From: an uncultured Bacteroidia bacterium
GTDB lineage: Bacteria > Bacteroidota > Bacteroidia > Bacteroidales > UBA932
DNA length: 64,000 nt
Reading direction: 5' to 3'
NCBI GenBank assembly: GCA_902789245.1
Contig: CADAND010000006.1
Location: 39,741 to 103,740 of the forward strand
This document shows, piece after piece, positions 37,647 through 45,534 of the stretch. The stretch's first letter is position 1. Each line of letters opens with the position of its first letter. A program made the position numbers and the translations under genes. The notes under the pieces are model-generated. The model was not told where the DNA came from. It worked only from the letters and a program-made list of their open reading frames with translations, and made no database searches.

Positions 37647-37657
37647 GGTTATTAGTT

Positions 37658-40324
37658 TTATTTTTTGGCATCAATCATATGCACATCGCGCTGCGGGAAC
37701 GGGATGGTGATGTTGTTCTCCGCAAGGATCTTATAGATGAGCTCTTTGCATTGATACCTGTATTCAATTTGCTCTGATACCAGCACATACTGTCTCACCG
37801 CCACATTCACGGAACTGTCACCGAAGTCGTCGAAACGGATATAATGCCCATACGTGGGCTCAACGATATCCCGGCCGAACTTGTCCTTGGTCTTAAGTAC
37901 CTCCAGCCCCTTCTCCAACGCTTCCCTCACTTTCTGGAAGTCGGTGCCGTAGGCCACGCCCACCTTGATGATGGTAAGTTCGTAAGCATTGTTACGGGTC
38001 AGGTTGGTGAAGTTCTTGCCGAAGAGGGAAGCGTTCAGGAAGGCGACCTGGGTGCCGAAGAGCGTCTCCACCAGCGTGGTCTGGTAGTTGATGTCCACCA
38101 CCCTGCCCCGGATGCCGTCGCAGTCGATCCAGTCTCCGACCCGCAGGCGACCACCCATGAGCTGGATACCGTAGATGAAGTTGTTCAGGATATCCTTGAG
38201 GGCCAGACCGATACCGGCCGACAAACCGCCGGCGACGAGCCCCAGCGAGTCGGTGGGAATGTTCAGCGTGACAATGAAGAGGTCGGCATACACGAACCAG
38301 ACGAACACGCTGATGAGGCTGTTGCCCAGAGCCAGGTTGATCTCGTTGCCCCGCACCGTCTTCCGGTTGTTCTTCCGCATGAAGCGTCGGTACCTGAACG
38401 TCTGCCACAAGGCGTGGATCGCCTTGTTCGCGTAGCGGAACACGACGAAAACCGCACCCAGGAACAAGAGGTTATAGACGGATACCTGGAAACCGCCCTG
38501 CGTGTAGAAGGGCTCCCGGAACATGGCGCGGTAAAGGTCGTTGAATTCAAAAATGTTCAGCGCCCAATAGACGCAGGCGGGGATGGAGCCGATCACGAGC
38601 AGCGGAATCACGACCTCCCGGATCAGATCGTAGAACCAGGTGGCGCCGAACATCAGATTGTCCTTGGTCGCTCCCGCCACGTAGGTGATCTTGGCTTTCT
38701 GGGACGAAATCCGCCTGTCCAGACGCTTTTTCTTGTACAGTTGCGTCAGGTCCCAGACGGAGGCGATGGCGAGGATGAGCGCCAGCTGGAAATACCACCA
38801 CGCCAGGACGATAAGCGACAGGAAAACATAGCCCAGGAAGCTAACAATCAGGGCAATAGCCGTAACTCCAAAGGAAACCCACGCAATCGCCACATCGGTC
38901 TTGTCCGTCTTCCCGCTGTGCCTCAGGTTTACCAGCAGCTGCCACAGCGCCATCGCCAGGAGCAGCGGCGTGAGGATGATATTCAGGAAGGCGTTGGGTA
39001 TGAACAGCACACGGCAGCTGATCACAACCAGGGCCGTAAAAATGGTGGGCAAATAGATCCGGACGCTGTATTGGAGTTTAGCCGGTTCCAGCCGGATGAG
39101 CAGGGCCGTGTTGATGGCCAGGAGCAGCAAGATGAAGGTATGCGCGATGCTGATGCTCTTGCGCACGATATCGTCATCCGAACTCTCATTACTGAGAACA
39201 ACGAACAGGACGCAGGCCAGCAGGATGGCTAGGAAGAGTTTCTGCTCCTTGGCCACCCGATTCCCCAGCGGCTTCACAAAGCGATACAGCGGCATCAGCA
39301 GAAGGTACGACAGCCCCCACAGGACGAAAAACGCCAGGAAATAGACGAACAGCCAGTAAATCCTCGCCGAGTTGGTCATTTGATTGTCTTTTGCAATCTC
39401 TCCATTCCTGTCGACCTGCTCCTTCTCGGCCAGCTTCTTCATGAAAGAGGAGAAGTTGTATTTCTCGGCCATGGCCCGCCAGGCTTCTTTCCAGTACTCT
39501 TTGGGTTGGGCCAGGATGGACTTCCAGGGAGTCTGCCCCTCCTTGAAAACCTTGTCTTGAAGAAGCGAGGAGTAATCCCGGGCGTAGTTGTACGATTCCG
39601 CCATCCTCAACTGCGCCTCCCGGTAATGGGTGCTGTCGGCCATCACCAGCTCACGAGTCTCCGCATACAACTTCAGCAGTTCGGAGGCATACAGGAGGCA
39701 GGAGTCGCGGTCGGTCTGTCCGTCTTCGCTCAGGATGAACACGGAGGGATGCTCCGCGGCAGCGACGGCAACAGCCAGCAGGGATTCCAGCTGCGCGTTC
39801 AGCTCCTGCTGCAGGAGGCTCTCATTCGCCATCAGGTGCGCGTCCAGCGTGTCGTTATGGTACGCCAGACTGTCCGGCACCACTTCCACGTCCCGGAGCT
39901 CCGGCGGAAGCCGGCGGAGAGACTCGATCAGGCGCGCGTAGCGGTTGATCTCCACGTCGAGGCTGGACACGATACGGTCATACGGCAAACGGTTGGCGTT
40001 GAATTCATCGTATTCCTGCGTCACCTTCTCCAGCGCATAGCTGATGTCGAACGTGTAGTCCTGCTTCTGGGAATAAAGCATCAGGGACAGGTCATTGCAC
40101 TTTTTGACAATGTCAACCATCTTCTGGTGCTGCACTTCGTACTTGCTTCCCAGTTGTTCCCGCGTTTCGCTGATCAGCAGATAGTCATGATACAGCTCCC
40201 GGCGCAAGTTGGAAAGCGTCGCATCCAGGTCCATACCTGTAAATACAGCCAAGGCGGGCACTGCAAAAATGCTCAGCGCCGCAAGGATGTTGATAAGCTT
40301 GCGTTTTCTAGTGTTGGTTACCAT
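37658..40324 (-). CDS. Large MscS-family mechanosensitive channel (MscK/MscM-like layout)
   Basis: This 888-residue protein has an N-terminal membrane or signal helix (ILAALSIFAVPALAVFTG). A predicted alpha-helical extracytoplasmic domain follows to about residue 310, then roughly ten membrane helices. The C-terminal MscS core has the pore helix (LVAGGLSAGIGLALKDILNN), the beta domain (RLRVGDWIDCDGIRGRVVDI) and the alpha/beta exit domain (VGVAYGTDFQKVREALEKG, EYRYQCKELIYKIL). Such channels open on membrane tension to release solutes. It is the first gene of the operon, just downstream of a -7 box and AraC-type repeats. In this setting it might release or sense a metabolite rather than serve general osmoprotection (inference). 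Confidence 0.9.
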   Translation of the reverse strand: MVTNTRKRKLINILAALSIFAVPALAVFTGMDLDATLSNLRRELYHDYLLISETREQLGSKYEVQHQKMVDIVKKCNDLSLMLYSQKQDYTFDISYALEKVTQEYDEFNANRLPYDRIVSSLDVEINRYARLIESLRRLPPELRDVEVVPDSLAYHNDTLDAHLMANESLLQQELNAQLESLLAVAVAAAEHPSVFILSEDGQTDRDSCLLYASELLKLYAETRELVMADSTHYREAQLRMAESYNYARDYSSLLQDKVFKEGQTPWKSILAQPKEYWKEAWRAMAEKYNFSSFMKKLAEKEQVDRNGEIAKDNQMTNSARIYWLFVYFLAFFVLWGLSYLLLMPLYRFVKPLGNRVAKEQKLFLAILLACVLFVVLSNESSDDDIVRKSISIAHTFILLLLAINTALLIRLEPAKLQYSVRIYLPTIFTALVVISCRVLFIPNAFLNIILTPLLLAMALWQLLVNLRHSGKTDKTDVAIAWVSFGVTAIALIVSFLGYVFLSLIVLAWWYFQLALILAIASVWDLTQLYKKKRLDRRISSQKAKITYVAGATKDNLMFGATWFYDLIREVVIPLLVIGSIPACVYWALNIFEFNDLYRAMFREPFYTQGGFQVSVYNLLFLGAVFVVFRYANKAIHALWQTFRYRRFMRKNNRKTVRGNEINLALGNSLISVFVWFVYADLFIVTLNIPTDSLGLVAGGLSAGIGLALKDILNNFIYGIQLMGGRLRVGDWIDCDGIRGRVVDINYQTTLVETLFGTQVAFLNASLFGKNFTNLTRNNAYELTIIKVGVAYGTDFQKVREALEKGLEVLKTKDKFGRDIVEPTYGHYIRFDDFGDSSVNVAVRQYVLVSEQIEYRYQCKELIYKILAENNITIPFPQRDVHMIDAKK

Positions 40325-40394
40325 TTTAGTATTATCAAAATGTGGTCTGAAATACTAATGATACATAGTTAGCCAGAATTCCTTAAAATCACAA

Positions 40395-40402
40395 TAAAGA
40401 TA
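40395..40402 (-). promoter_or_regulatory. Probable -7 element of the MscS-amidohydrolase-esterase operon
   Basis: TATCTTTA on the minus strand is one base off consensus, giving a leader of about 65 bases. The operator-like repeats lie immediately upstream. Confidence 0.5.
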
Positions 40403-40404
40403 GG

Positions 40405-40459
40405 GTTCCAGCTTGCATTATTTGCAAATTCTGGAACTCTTTTGCAGATTCTGAAACTC
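40405..40459. promoter_or_regulatory. Tandem and inverted repeats: candidate AraC operator
   Basis: Two direct repeats, TTTGCAAATTCTGGAACTC (40421-40439) and TTTGCAGATTCTGAAACTC (40441-40459), match at 17 of 19 positions with a 20-base period. This suits an AraC dimer on one DNA face. In addition GTTCCAG (40405-40411) and CTGGAAC (40431-40437) form an inverted repeat with inner TTGCA/TGCAA. They cover the region just upstream of the -7 box of the MscS operon. Confidence 0.6.
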
Positions 40460-40474
40460 CCGAAGGGGAAAAAG

Positions 40475-41578
40475 CTACTTGTCCGGATCGCGCATCCAGG
40501 CCGAAACCGTCTGTCCCGTGACCTGCTTGAACGATGCCGCGAAGGTGCTGTAGCTGTGGAATCCGCTCTCGTACGCGAGCTGCTGGGCGGTGAAAATGCG
40601 CAGCTCAGAGACAGCATCATGGTACAGGCGGATGAAGTGCCGGACACGCAGGCCGTTGATATAAGCGTTGTACGTTAGCCCCTGCTGGGCGAAGAAGCGG
40701 CTCAGGTAACTGTGGTTGGTGCCGATGGTCTGGGCGAGCTGCGCCAGGGTGAGGTCGTGCTGCAAGTAAAGCTGCGCCGCCTCGCACTTCATTTCGAGCA
40801 GCGGGCCGATGTTGGCCGGGATCAACGTTGACGCAGCCATCCGCTCGGCTTCTGCCGGATCTTCCTCCGGCAGGGCGCCGCCGCCCAGCTCCTGCAGCGT
40901 TTCCACGCGCCAGAGCAACAATCCGATCAGGACGAGCACGTCCACTTGCAGCAGATAGGTGACAACCAGGCCGGTATCTGAATTCTCGTAGATGACGAAG
41001 AAGATCAGGAAAACCGCCAGCACCAGAAGACTCAACCGGATCTCCTTGTGCTCCAGGTCGGCATAGTTGTCCTGCAGCCAGCGCCCATAGCGCCGGACAG
41101 CGAAAACTATATACAAAGCAAAGAGAACGATCAGCACCAGGAGATAGATGCGCAGCGGCAGGATAACGGACGTGTCCGCGCGGAGAAAGTAGATGCCTGA
41201 CAGGGCGAAAACGGGCAGCAGGGAGACGCAGACCGGCCAGAAAGGACGCCGCCGGTCCTGGAGCATGGCCAGCAGCGTACCCATCATCGTGGGAAGCATC
41301 GTGATCACGTCCAGGAAACAGACAATCCAATAGGCGGTCATCATGTCTTCCTGCGAGTCGATGGAGTTGGCAGCAATCATCCACCATACATGGCTGAGCG
41401 CCACGGCAAGCAGAAAAGCAGCGGCCCAGCGGCGCAGGCGGACGGGAGACGTCACATCGGGTGCGATGGCGTTCGCCTTCCTGAACAGGAGAAAGAGGGC
41501 GGCCGCCACGCCCAGCAGCGTCACGCCGCCGCAGAGCATCACGAAGTAAACGTCTTGAAGAAGTTGCTGATAGTCCAT
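40475..41578 (-). CDS. AraC-family regulator with N-terminal multi-pass membrane domain
   Basis: This 367-residue protein has seven or eight hydrophobic segments over residues about 10-235 (for example VMLCGGVTLLGVAAALFLLF, IYLLVLIVLFALYIVFAV). A C-terminal AraC double helix-turn-helix of about 100 residues follows (LTLAQLAQTIGTNHSYLSRF, then ELRIFTAQQLAYESGFHSYS and FKQVTGQTVSAWM). Bacteroidota often have such membrane-tethered AraC proteins, presumably sensing a membrane or envelope signal. It lies 11 bases after uvrD, so it may be read through from the uvrD promoter. It lies 150 bases upstream of the MscS operon, whose control region carries matching tandem repeats. It is the obvious candidate regulator of that operon. 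Confidence 0.85.
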   Translation of the reverse strand: MDYQQLLQDVYFVMLCGGVTLLGVAAALFLLFRKANAIAPDVTSPVRLRRWAAAFLLAVALSHVWWMIAANSIDSQEDMMTAYWIVCFLDVITMLPTMMGTLLAMLQDRRRPFWPVCVSLLPVFALSGIYFLRADTSVILPLRIYLLVLIVLFALYIVFAVRRYGRWLQDNYADLEHKEIRLSLLVLAVFLIFFVIYENSDTGLVVTYLLQVDVLVLIGLLLWRVETLQELGGGALPEEDPAEAERMAASTLIPANIGPLLEMKCEAAQLYLQHDLTLAQLAQTIGTNHSYLSRFFAQQGLTYNAYINGLRVRHFIRLYHDAVSELRIFTAQQLAYESGFHSYSTFAASFKQVTGQTVSAWMRDPDK

Positions 41579-41589
41579 ACTATTTTGTT

Positions 41590-44097
41590 CTATGCCAGCG
41601 GGCGGATCTTGGCGTATTTGAGCAGCAGGAGCTTCTCGCCGTGGTCGTCGAAACGGATCTTGGCCTTCATCTCGGGGGCGCGACCGGAGAGTTCGAGGAT
41701 GGTCCCAGCGCCGAAACGGTTATGTTCTATGCGCTGTCCGACAGACAGTTCCGTCATGGGTACTCCCACAAAGTTTGCATCCGCCAGAGCTCTGCCGGCG
41801 GGAGAGCCAGCTTGCCCCCGGCCGGGTTCGGCCTTCGGCCTCATCCCTCCCACAGCCTGCGGCTGCGGGCCCCTCCCGTTTACGAAGCCACGGGTGGCTA
41901 CGCCCGTCGGGGGCAACTGGCTCTCCGACCGGCTGAAAACATCCGAGCGACGCTGCATCGGGGCAACGTGGCTCTGCGGCGAAGCACTGCGGCGCTCATA
42001 CCGAACACCGGACGACTGGCCATAGTTACCATTCCCCGTGCCGAAGCGGTCGAGCCGGCCGCCGGAGAAGCGGCTGCCGAAGCCGCCCCACTCGTGCGTA
42101 ACGCCCGCATTGTCAAAATCTTCCTCCTCCAGCGGATTCTCGATATAGCGCGGATCGATCTCCTTCAGGAAACGCGACGGCGCATTCGACTCATGCTTGC
42201 CGTTGCGCATGCGCGTCCCGGCGAAAGACAGCCGAACCGCCTTCTTGGCGCGCGTCATCGCCACGTAGAAAAGCCGCCGCTCCTCCTCCACCTCGGGCTT
42301 CGCCGACAGCATCGACACGCTCGGGAAAAGATTCTCCTCCATCCCGGCCACGAACACGTACGGGAACTCCAGGCCCTTGGAAGAATGCGCGGTCATCAGC
42401 GCGACCTTGTTGTTCGTATCCTCGTCCTCGCTCACATCCACGTTGCTGAGCAGGGAGACATTCTCCAGGAAGTCGTCCAGCGTGAACACGCCGACCTCTC
42501 CCCCCTCGGCCTCGTAGTCCTCGGCCTCCTCCCCACGCTCCTCGACGAACTGCGCCACGCTGTTGATGAGCTCCTCGAGGTTCGCCACGCGGGAGAGGCC
42601 CTCGATCGAAGTGTCCAGCTTGTAGAAAGCGTACAGGCCGCTCTCGTCGGCGATGCGCTTGGCCAGCTCCCAGGCGTCGGTCGTCGGCACGAGCGCGCTT
42701 AGCTTCGCGATCATCTCGCAGAAAGGCAACACCTTGGGCACCTCGCGCGCCGCCTGGAAAAGCGGCCAGCCCTGCTGGCGCGCCACGGCCTCGATGGCCT
42801 CCATCGCCTTGTCGCCGACACCGCGGGCGGGCTTGTTGACCACCCGGCGGAAGGACTCGTCGTCGCGCGGGTTGACGACCAGCTTGAAGTAGGCCATCAT
42901 GTCCTTGACCTCGGCGCGGTCGAAGAAGGAATTGCCCGAATAAATCATATAAGGGATATTGCGCCGGCGGAGCTGCTCCTCCAGCGCGCGCGACTGCGCG
43001 TTCGTGCGGTACAGGATGGCGAAATCCTGATACTGCGCCCGCGCCGTGCGCATCCGGTCCAGGATCTCGGAGACGATCATCACCGCCTCCTCCGTCTCCG
43101 TATAGGCCTTCAGCAGGCGGATCGGCTCCCCGTCCTCGCCCACGGCGTAGCACTCCTTGGGGATGCGCCCCTCGTTGTGGGCGATGAGCGAATTGGCGGC
43201 GTCCACGATGACCTGCGTGGAGCGGTAGTTGCGCTCCAGGCGGTAGATCTTGCATTCGGGGTAATCCTTCTTGAAACTGAGGATGTTCTCGATGCGCGCG
43301 CCGCGGAAGGCGTAGATGGACTGGCTGTCGTCGCCCACCACGCAGATGTTGTGGTGGCGCTGGGCCAGCTTCTTCAGGATCAGGTACTGCGCCTGGTTCG
43401 TGTCCTGGTACTCGTCCACCATCAGGTGCGTGAAGCGCCCGGAGATGGAAGCGAGGGCCTCCGGGTTGTCCCGGAGCAGGTAATTCATGTTCAGCAGGAT
43501 GTCGTCGAAATCCATCACCCCGCTCTGCTTGAGCTTCTCCTGGTAGCGCTGGTAGACCTCCCCCAGGCGCGGGCGCTTGGCGTGGTAATCCTGCGTCTGA
43601 AGCTCCTGGGCGGCCTGGTAGGCCGTGTACGTGATGAGGTTATTCTTGGCCATGGAGATGCGGGAGAGCACCTCGCGCGGCTTGTAGATCTTGTCGTCGA
43701 GTCCCATCTCCTTCACGCAGGCCTTGATCGCGCTCTGCGAGTCGGAGGTATCGTAGATGGTGAAATTGGCCGGATAGCCCAGCGATTCGGCGTACTCGCG
43801 CAGGAAACGCACGAACACGGCGTGGAAGGTGCCCATCACCACGCGGCGCACGTTCCCGTCGCCCACCATCGCCGCGATCCGCTCCTTCATCTCGCCGGCC
43901 GCCTTCTTCGTAAAGGTCAGCGCCAGGATGCGCGCATCTTCCTGTAAAGCCAGTATATACGCCACCCGGCTGGTCAGCACGCGGGTTTTCCCGGATCCCG
44001 CTCCCGCCACGATTAGCACCGGCCCGTCCACCTGGCAGACGGCTCTTTTCTGCTCCTCGTTCAAATCTTCCAAAATCGTGTTCACTTTATCCATCAT
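41590..44097 (-). CDS. UvrD/PcrA/Rep-family DNA helicase with an in-frame palindromic insertion
   Basis: This 835-residue SF1 helicase acts in repair and in clearing recombination intermediates. It has Walker A (VAGAGSGKTRVLTSRVAY), motif II (MVDEYQDTNQAQY), GDDSQSIYAFRGA, YRTNAQSR and the motif VI region MTRAKKAVRLSF. The C-terminal Tudor-like end (VGQRIEHNRFGAGTILEL) is characteristic of PcrA/UvrD. The variable linker before it contains residues about 725-766 encoded by a 126-bp palindromic repeat (PTGVATRGFVNGRGPQPQAV and following). The start is the first of two tandem ATGs; the -7 box ends 7 bases upstream, so the leader is absent or tiny. It is divergent from nqrA, and the AraC gene follows after 11 bases. 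Confidence 0.93.
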   Translation of the reverse strand: MMDKVNTILEDLNEEQKRAVCQVDGPVLIVAGAGSGKTRVLTSRVAYILALQEDARILALTFTKKAAGEMKERIAAMVGDGNVRRVVMGTFHAVFVRFLREYAESLGYPANFTIYDTSDSQSAIKACVKEMGLDDKIYKPREVLSRISMAKNNLITYTAYQAAQELQTQDYHAKRPRLGEVYQRYQEKLKQSGVMDFDDILLNMNYLLRDNPEALASISGRFTHLMVDEYQDTNQAQYLILKKLAQRHHNICVVGDDSQSIYAFRGARIENILSFKKDYPECKIYRLERNYRSTQVIVDAANSLIAHNEGRIPKECYAVGEDGEPIRLLKAYTETEEAVMIVSEILDRMRTARAQYQDFAILYRTNAQSRALEEQLRRRNIPYMIYSGNSFFDRAEVKDMMAYFKLVVNPRDDESFRRVVNKPARGVGDKAMEAIEAVARQQGWPLFQAAREVPKVLPFCEMIAKLSALVPTTDAWELAKRIADESGLYAFYKLDTSIEGLSRVANLEELINSVAQFVEERGEEAEDYEAEGGEVGVFTLDDFLENVSLLSNVDVSEDEDTNNKVALMTAHSSKGLEFPYVFVAGMEENLFPSVSMLSAKPEVEEERRLFYVAMTRAKKAVRLSFAGTRMRNGKHESNAPSRFLKEIDPRYIENPLEEEDFDNAGVTHEWGGFGSRFSGGRLDRFGTGNGNYGQSSGVRYERRSASPQSHVAPMQRRSDVFSRSESQLPPTGVATRGFVNGRGPQPQAVGGMRPKAEPGRGQAGSPAGRALADANFVGVPMTELSVGQRIEHNRFGAGTILELSGRAPEMKAKIRFDDHGEKLLLLKYAKIRPLA
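41801..41926 (-). repeat. 126-bp palindromic element inserted in frame in uvrD
   Basis: The outer arms at 41801-41822 and 41906-41926 pair over about 20 bases with one bulged C; after two mismatches pairing extends to 41794-41798 with 41929-41933. Read on the minus strand it has the hairpin AGCCA-CCCG-TGGCT, core TCGTAAACGGGAGGG, hairpin CCCGCAGCC-GCA-GGCTGTGGG, GGGATGAG, then GGCC-GAA-GGCC. The same modules in the same order make up the recG element. Here the core is in sense with the host gene. It lies in the flexible linker before the Tudor-like domain. Confidence 0.8.
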
Positions 44098-44104
44098 AGC
44101 GGCA

Positions 44105-44112
44105 CGAAATTA
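44105..44112 (-). promoter_or_regulatory. -7 element (TAATTTCG) of uvrD, 7 bases from the ATG
   Basis: A TTCG variant of the -7 box. Its last base is separated by TGCCGCT from the first of two tandem ATGs. Confidence 0.5.
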
Positions 44113-44125
44113 CAAAAAAAAGTGG

Positions 44126-44133
44126 TATCTTCG
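44126..44133 (+). promoter_or_regulatory. -7 element (TATCTTCG) of the nqr operon
   Basis: A TTCG variant of TAnnTTTG. The leader of about 30 bases contains a TTCGC/GCGAA inverted repeat. Confidence 0.6.
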
Positions 44134-44168
44134 CGTCGCGTTTTGCGAAAACTTATAAAGCTATATTC

Positions 44169-45530
44169 ATGTCACAAACTTTCGTTTTGAAAAAGGGTCT
44201 GAACATCCCCCTCGCGGGAGAAGCAGAACTCCGTGTCTCAAAGACGATTGCGCCGGGCATCGTGGCCGTCCAACCGACGGACTTCAAGGGTTTCCTCCCG
44301 AGACTTCTGGTCAAGGAGGGTGACCCCGTGCTCTGCGGTTCCCCCGTCGCTGCAGACAAAAAGAACGCCGACATCCTCCTGACCTCCCCCGTGAGCGGTA
44401 CGGTCAAGGAGATTGTCCGTGGCGAGAAACGCAAGCTGCTGGCCATCCTGATCGAATCGGACGACAAGCGGCAGTGCGTCGACTTCGGAGTCAAGGACGC
44501 AAGCAAGCTGGACGCCGCGCAGGTGCGCGAGGCGCTTCTCCAGAGCGGCCTGTGGCCCTGGCTGATCCAGCGCCCGTACGGCATCCTCGCCAATCCCGAG
44601 GAGCGTCCGCGCGACATCTTCGTCTCCACCTTCAGCACCGCTCCGCTGGCCGCGGACGCCGCTTTCTGCTTCGGCAGCGAGCTGGAAGCCGCCCAGGCGG
44701 GCATCTGCGCCCTCACCAAGCTGACGGACGGCAAAGTCTACGTCGGCCTGGACGGCAACGCCAAAGCCTCTGCCTTCGCGGGCCTGAAGCACTGCGAACT
44801 GAACACCTTCCGCGGCCCGCATCCCGCAGGCAACGTGGGTGTGCAGATCAGCCACATCGCTCCGATCTGCAAGGGCGACACCGTCTGGACCGTCTCCCTC
44901 GCCGGCCTCGTCGCCATCGGCAAGCTCTTCACCACGGGCAAGTACGACGTGCGCCGCAAGGTCGCCGTCACCGGCCCGATGGCTGTCCAGCCGTCCTACG
45001 TCGAAGCCCTCCCGGGCACCCCGATGCAGGATCTCACCGCCTTCTTCGGCAACACCCCCGCCGAGCAGCTCCGCGTCATCAGCGGCGACGCGCTCAGCGG
45101 CACGGCCGTGGGCGCAGCAGGCTACCTCGGCTACTTCGACACGCAGGTCACGGTCCTGCGCGAAGGCACCGACCAGGAGCTCCTCGGCTGGATCCGTCCT
45201 TTCCGCTTCAACCAGTACAGCGCCGACCGCAGCTACTTCTCCTGGCTCCTGCCGAAGAAGAAGTACGCCATGAGCACCAACCTGCACGGCGGTCCCCGCG
45301 CGTTCCTGATGAACGACGGCTACTACGCCAAGGTCCTCCCGATGGACCTCTACCCCGTCTACCTCGCCAAGGCCTGCCTCGCGGGCGAAATCGAGAAGAT
45401 GGAGAAGTTCGGCATCTACGAAGTGCTCCCCGAGGACCTCGCCACCTGCGAGTTCGTCGACCCGAGCAAGAATAATATCCAGGCAATGATCGAACAGGGC
45501 ATCGACCTGATGCTCAAGGAAATGGCTTAA
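44169..45530 (+). CDS. nqrA: Na+-translocating NADH:quinone reductase subunit A
   Basis: This 453-residue soluble subunit has the NqrA pattern: LKKGLNIPLAGEAELRVSK, KGFLPRLLVKEGDPVLCGSP and the barrel-sandwich LTSPVSGTVKEIVRGEKRKL. The middle carries GPHPAGNVGVQISHIAPI and the C-terminal half LPMDLYPVYLAKACLAGEIE. It caps the complex on the cytoplasmic side, close to the quinone site. It is the first gene of nqrABCDEF, 4 bases ahead of nqrB. The presence of NqrA, which RNF lacks, identifies the complex as NQR. Confidence 0.97.
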   Translation: MSQTFVLKKGLNIPLAGEAELRVSKTIAPGIVAVQPTDFKGFLPRLLVKEGDPVLCGSPVAADKKNADILLTSPVSGTVKEIVRGEKRKLLAILIESDDKRQCVDFGVKDASKLDAAQVREALLQSGLWPWLIQRPYGILANPEERPRDIFVSTFSTAPLAADAAFCFGSELEAAQAGICALTKLTDGKVYVGLDGNAKASAFAGLKHCELNTFRGPHPAGNVGVQISHIAPICKGDTVWTVSLAGLVAIGKLFTTGKYDVRRKVAVTGPMAVQPSYVEALPGTPMQDLTAFFGNTPAEQLRVISGDALSGTAVGAAGYLGYFDTQVTVLREGTDQELLGWIRPFRFNQYSADRSYFSWLLPKKKYAMSTNLHGGPRAFLMNDGYYAKVLPMDLYPVYLAKACLAGEIEKMEKFGIYEVLPEDLATCEFVDPSKNNIQAMIEQGIDLMLKEMA

Positions 45531-45534
45531 AAGT

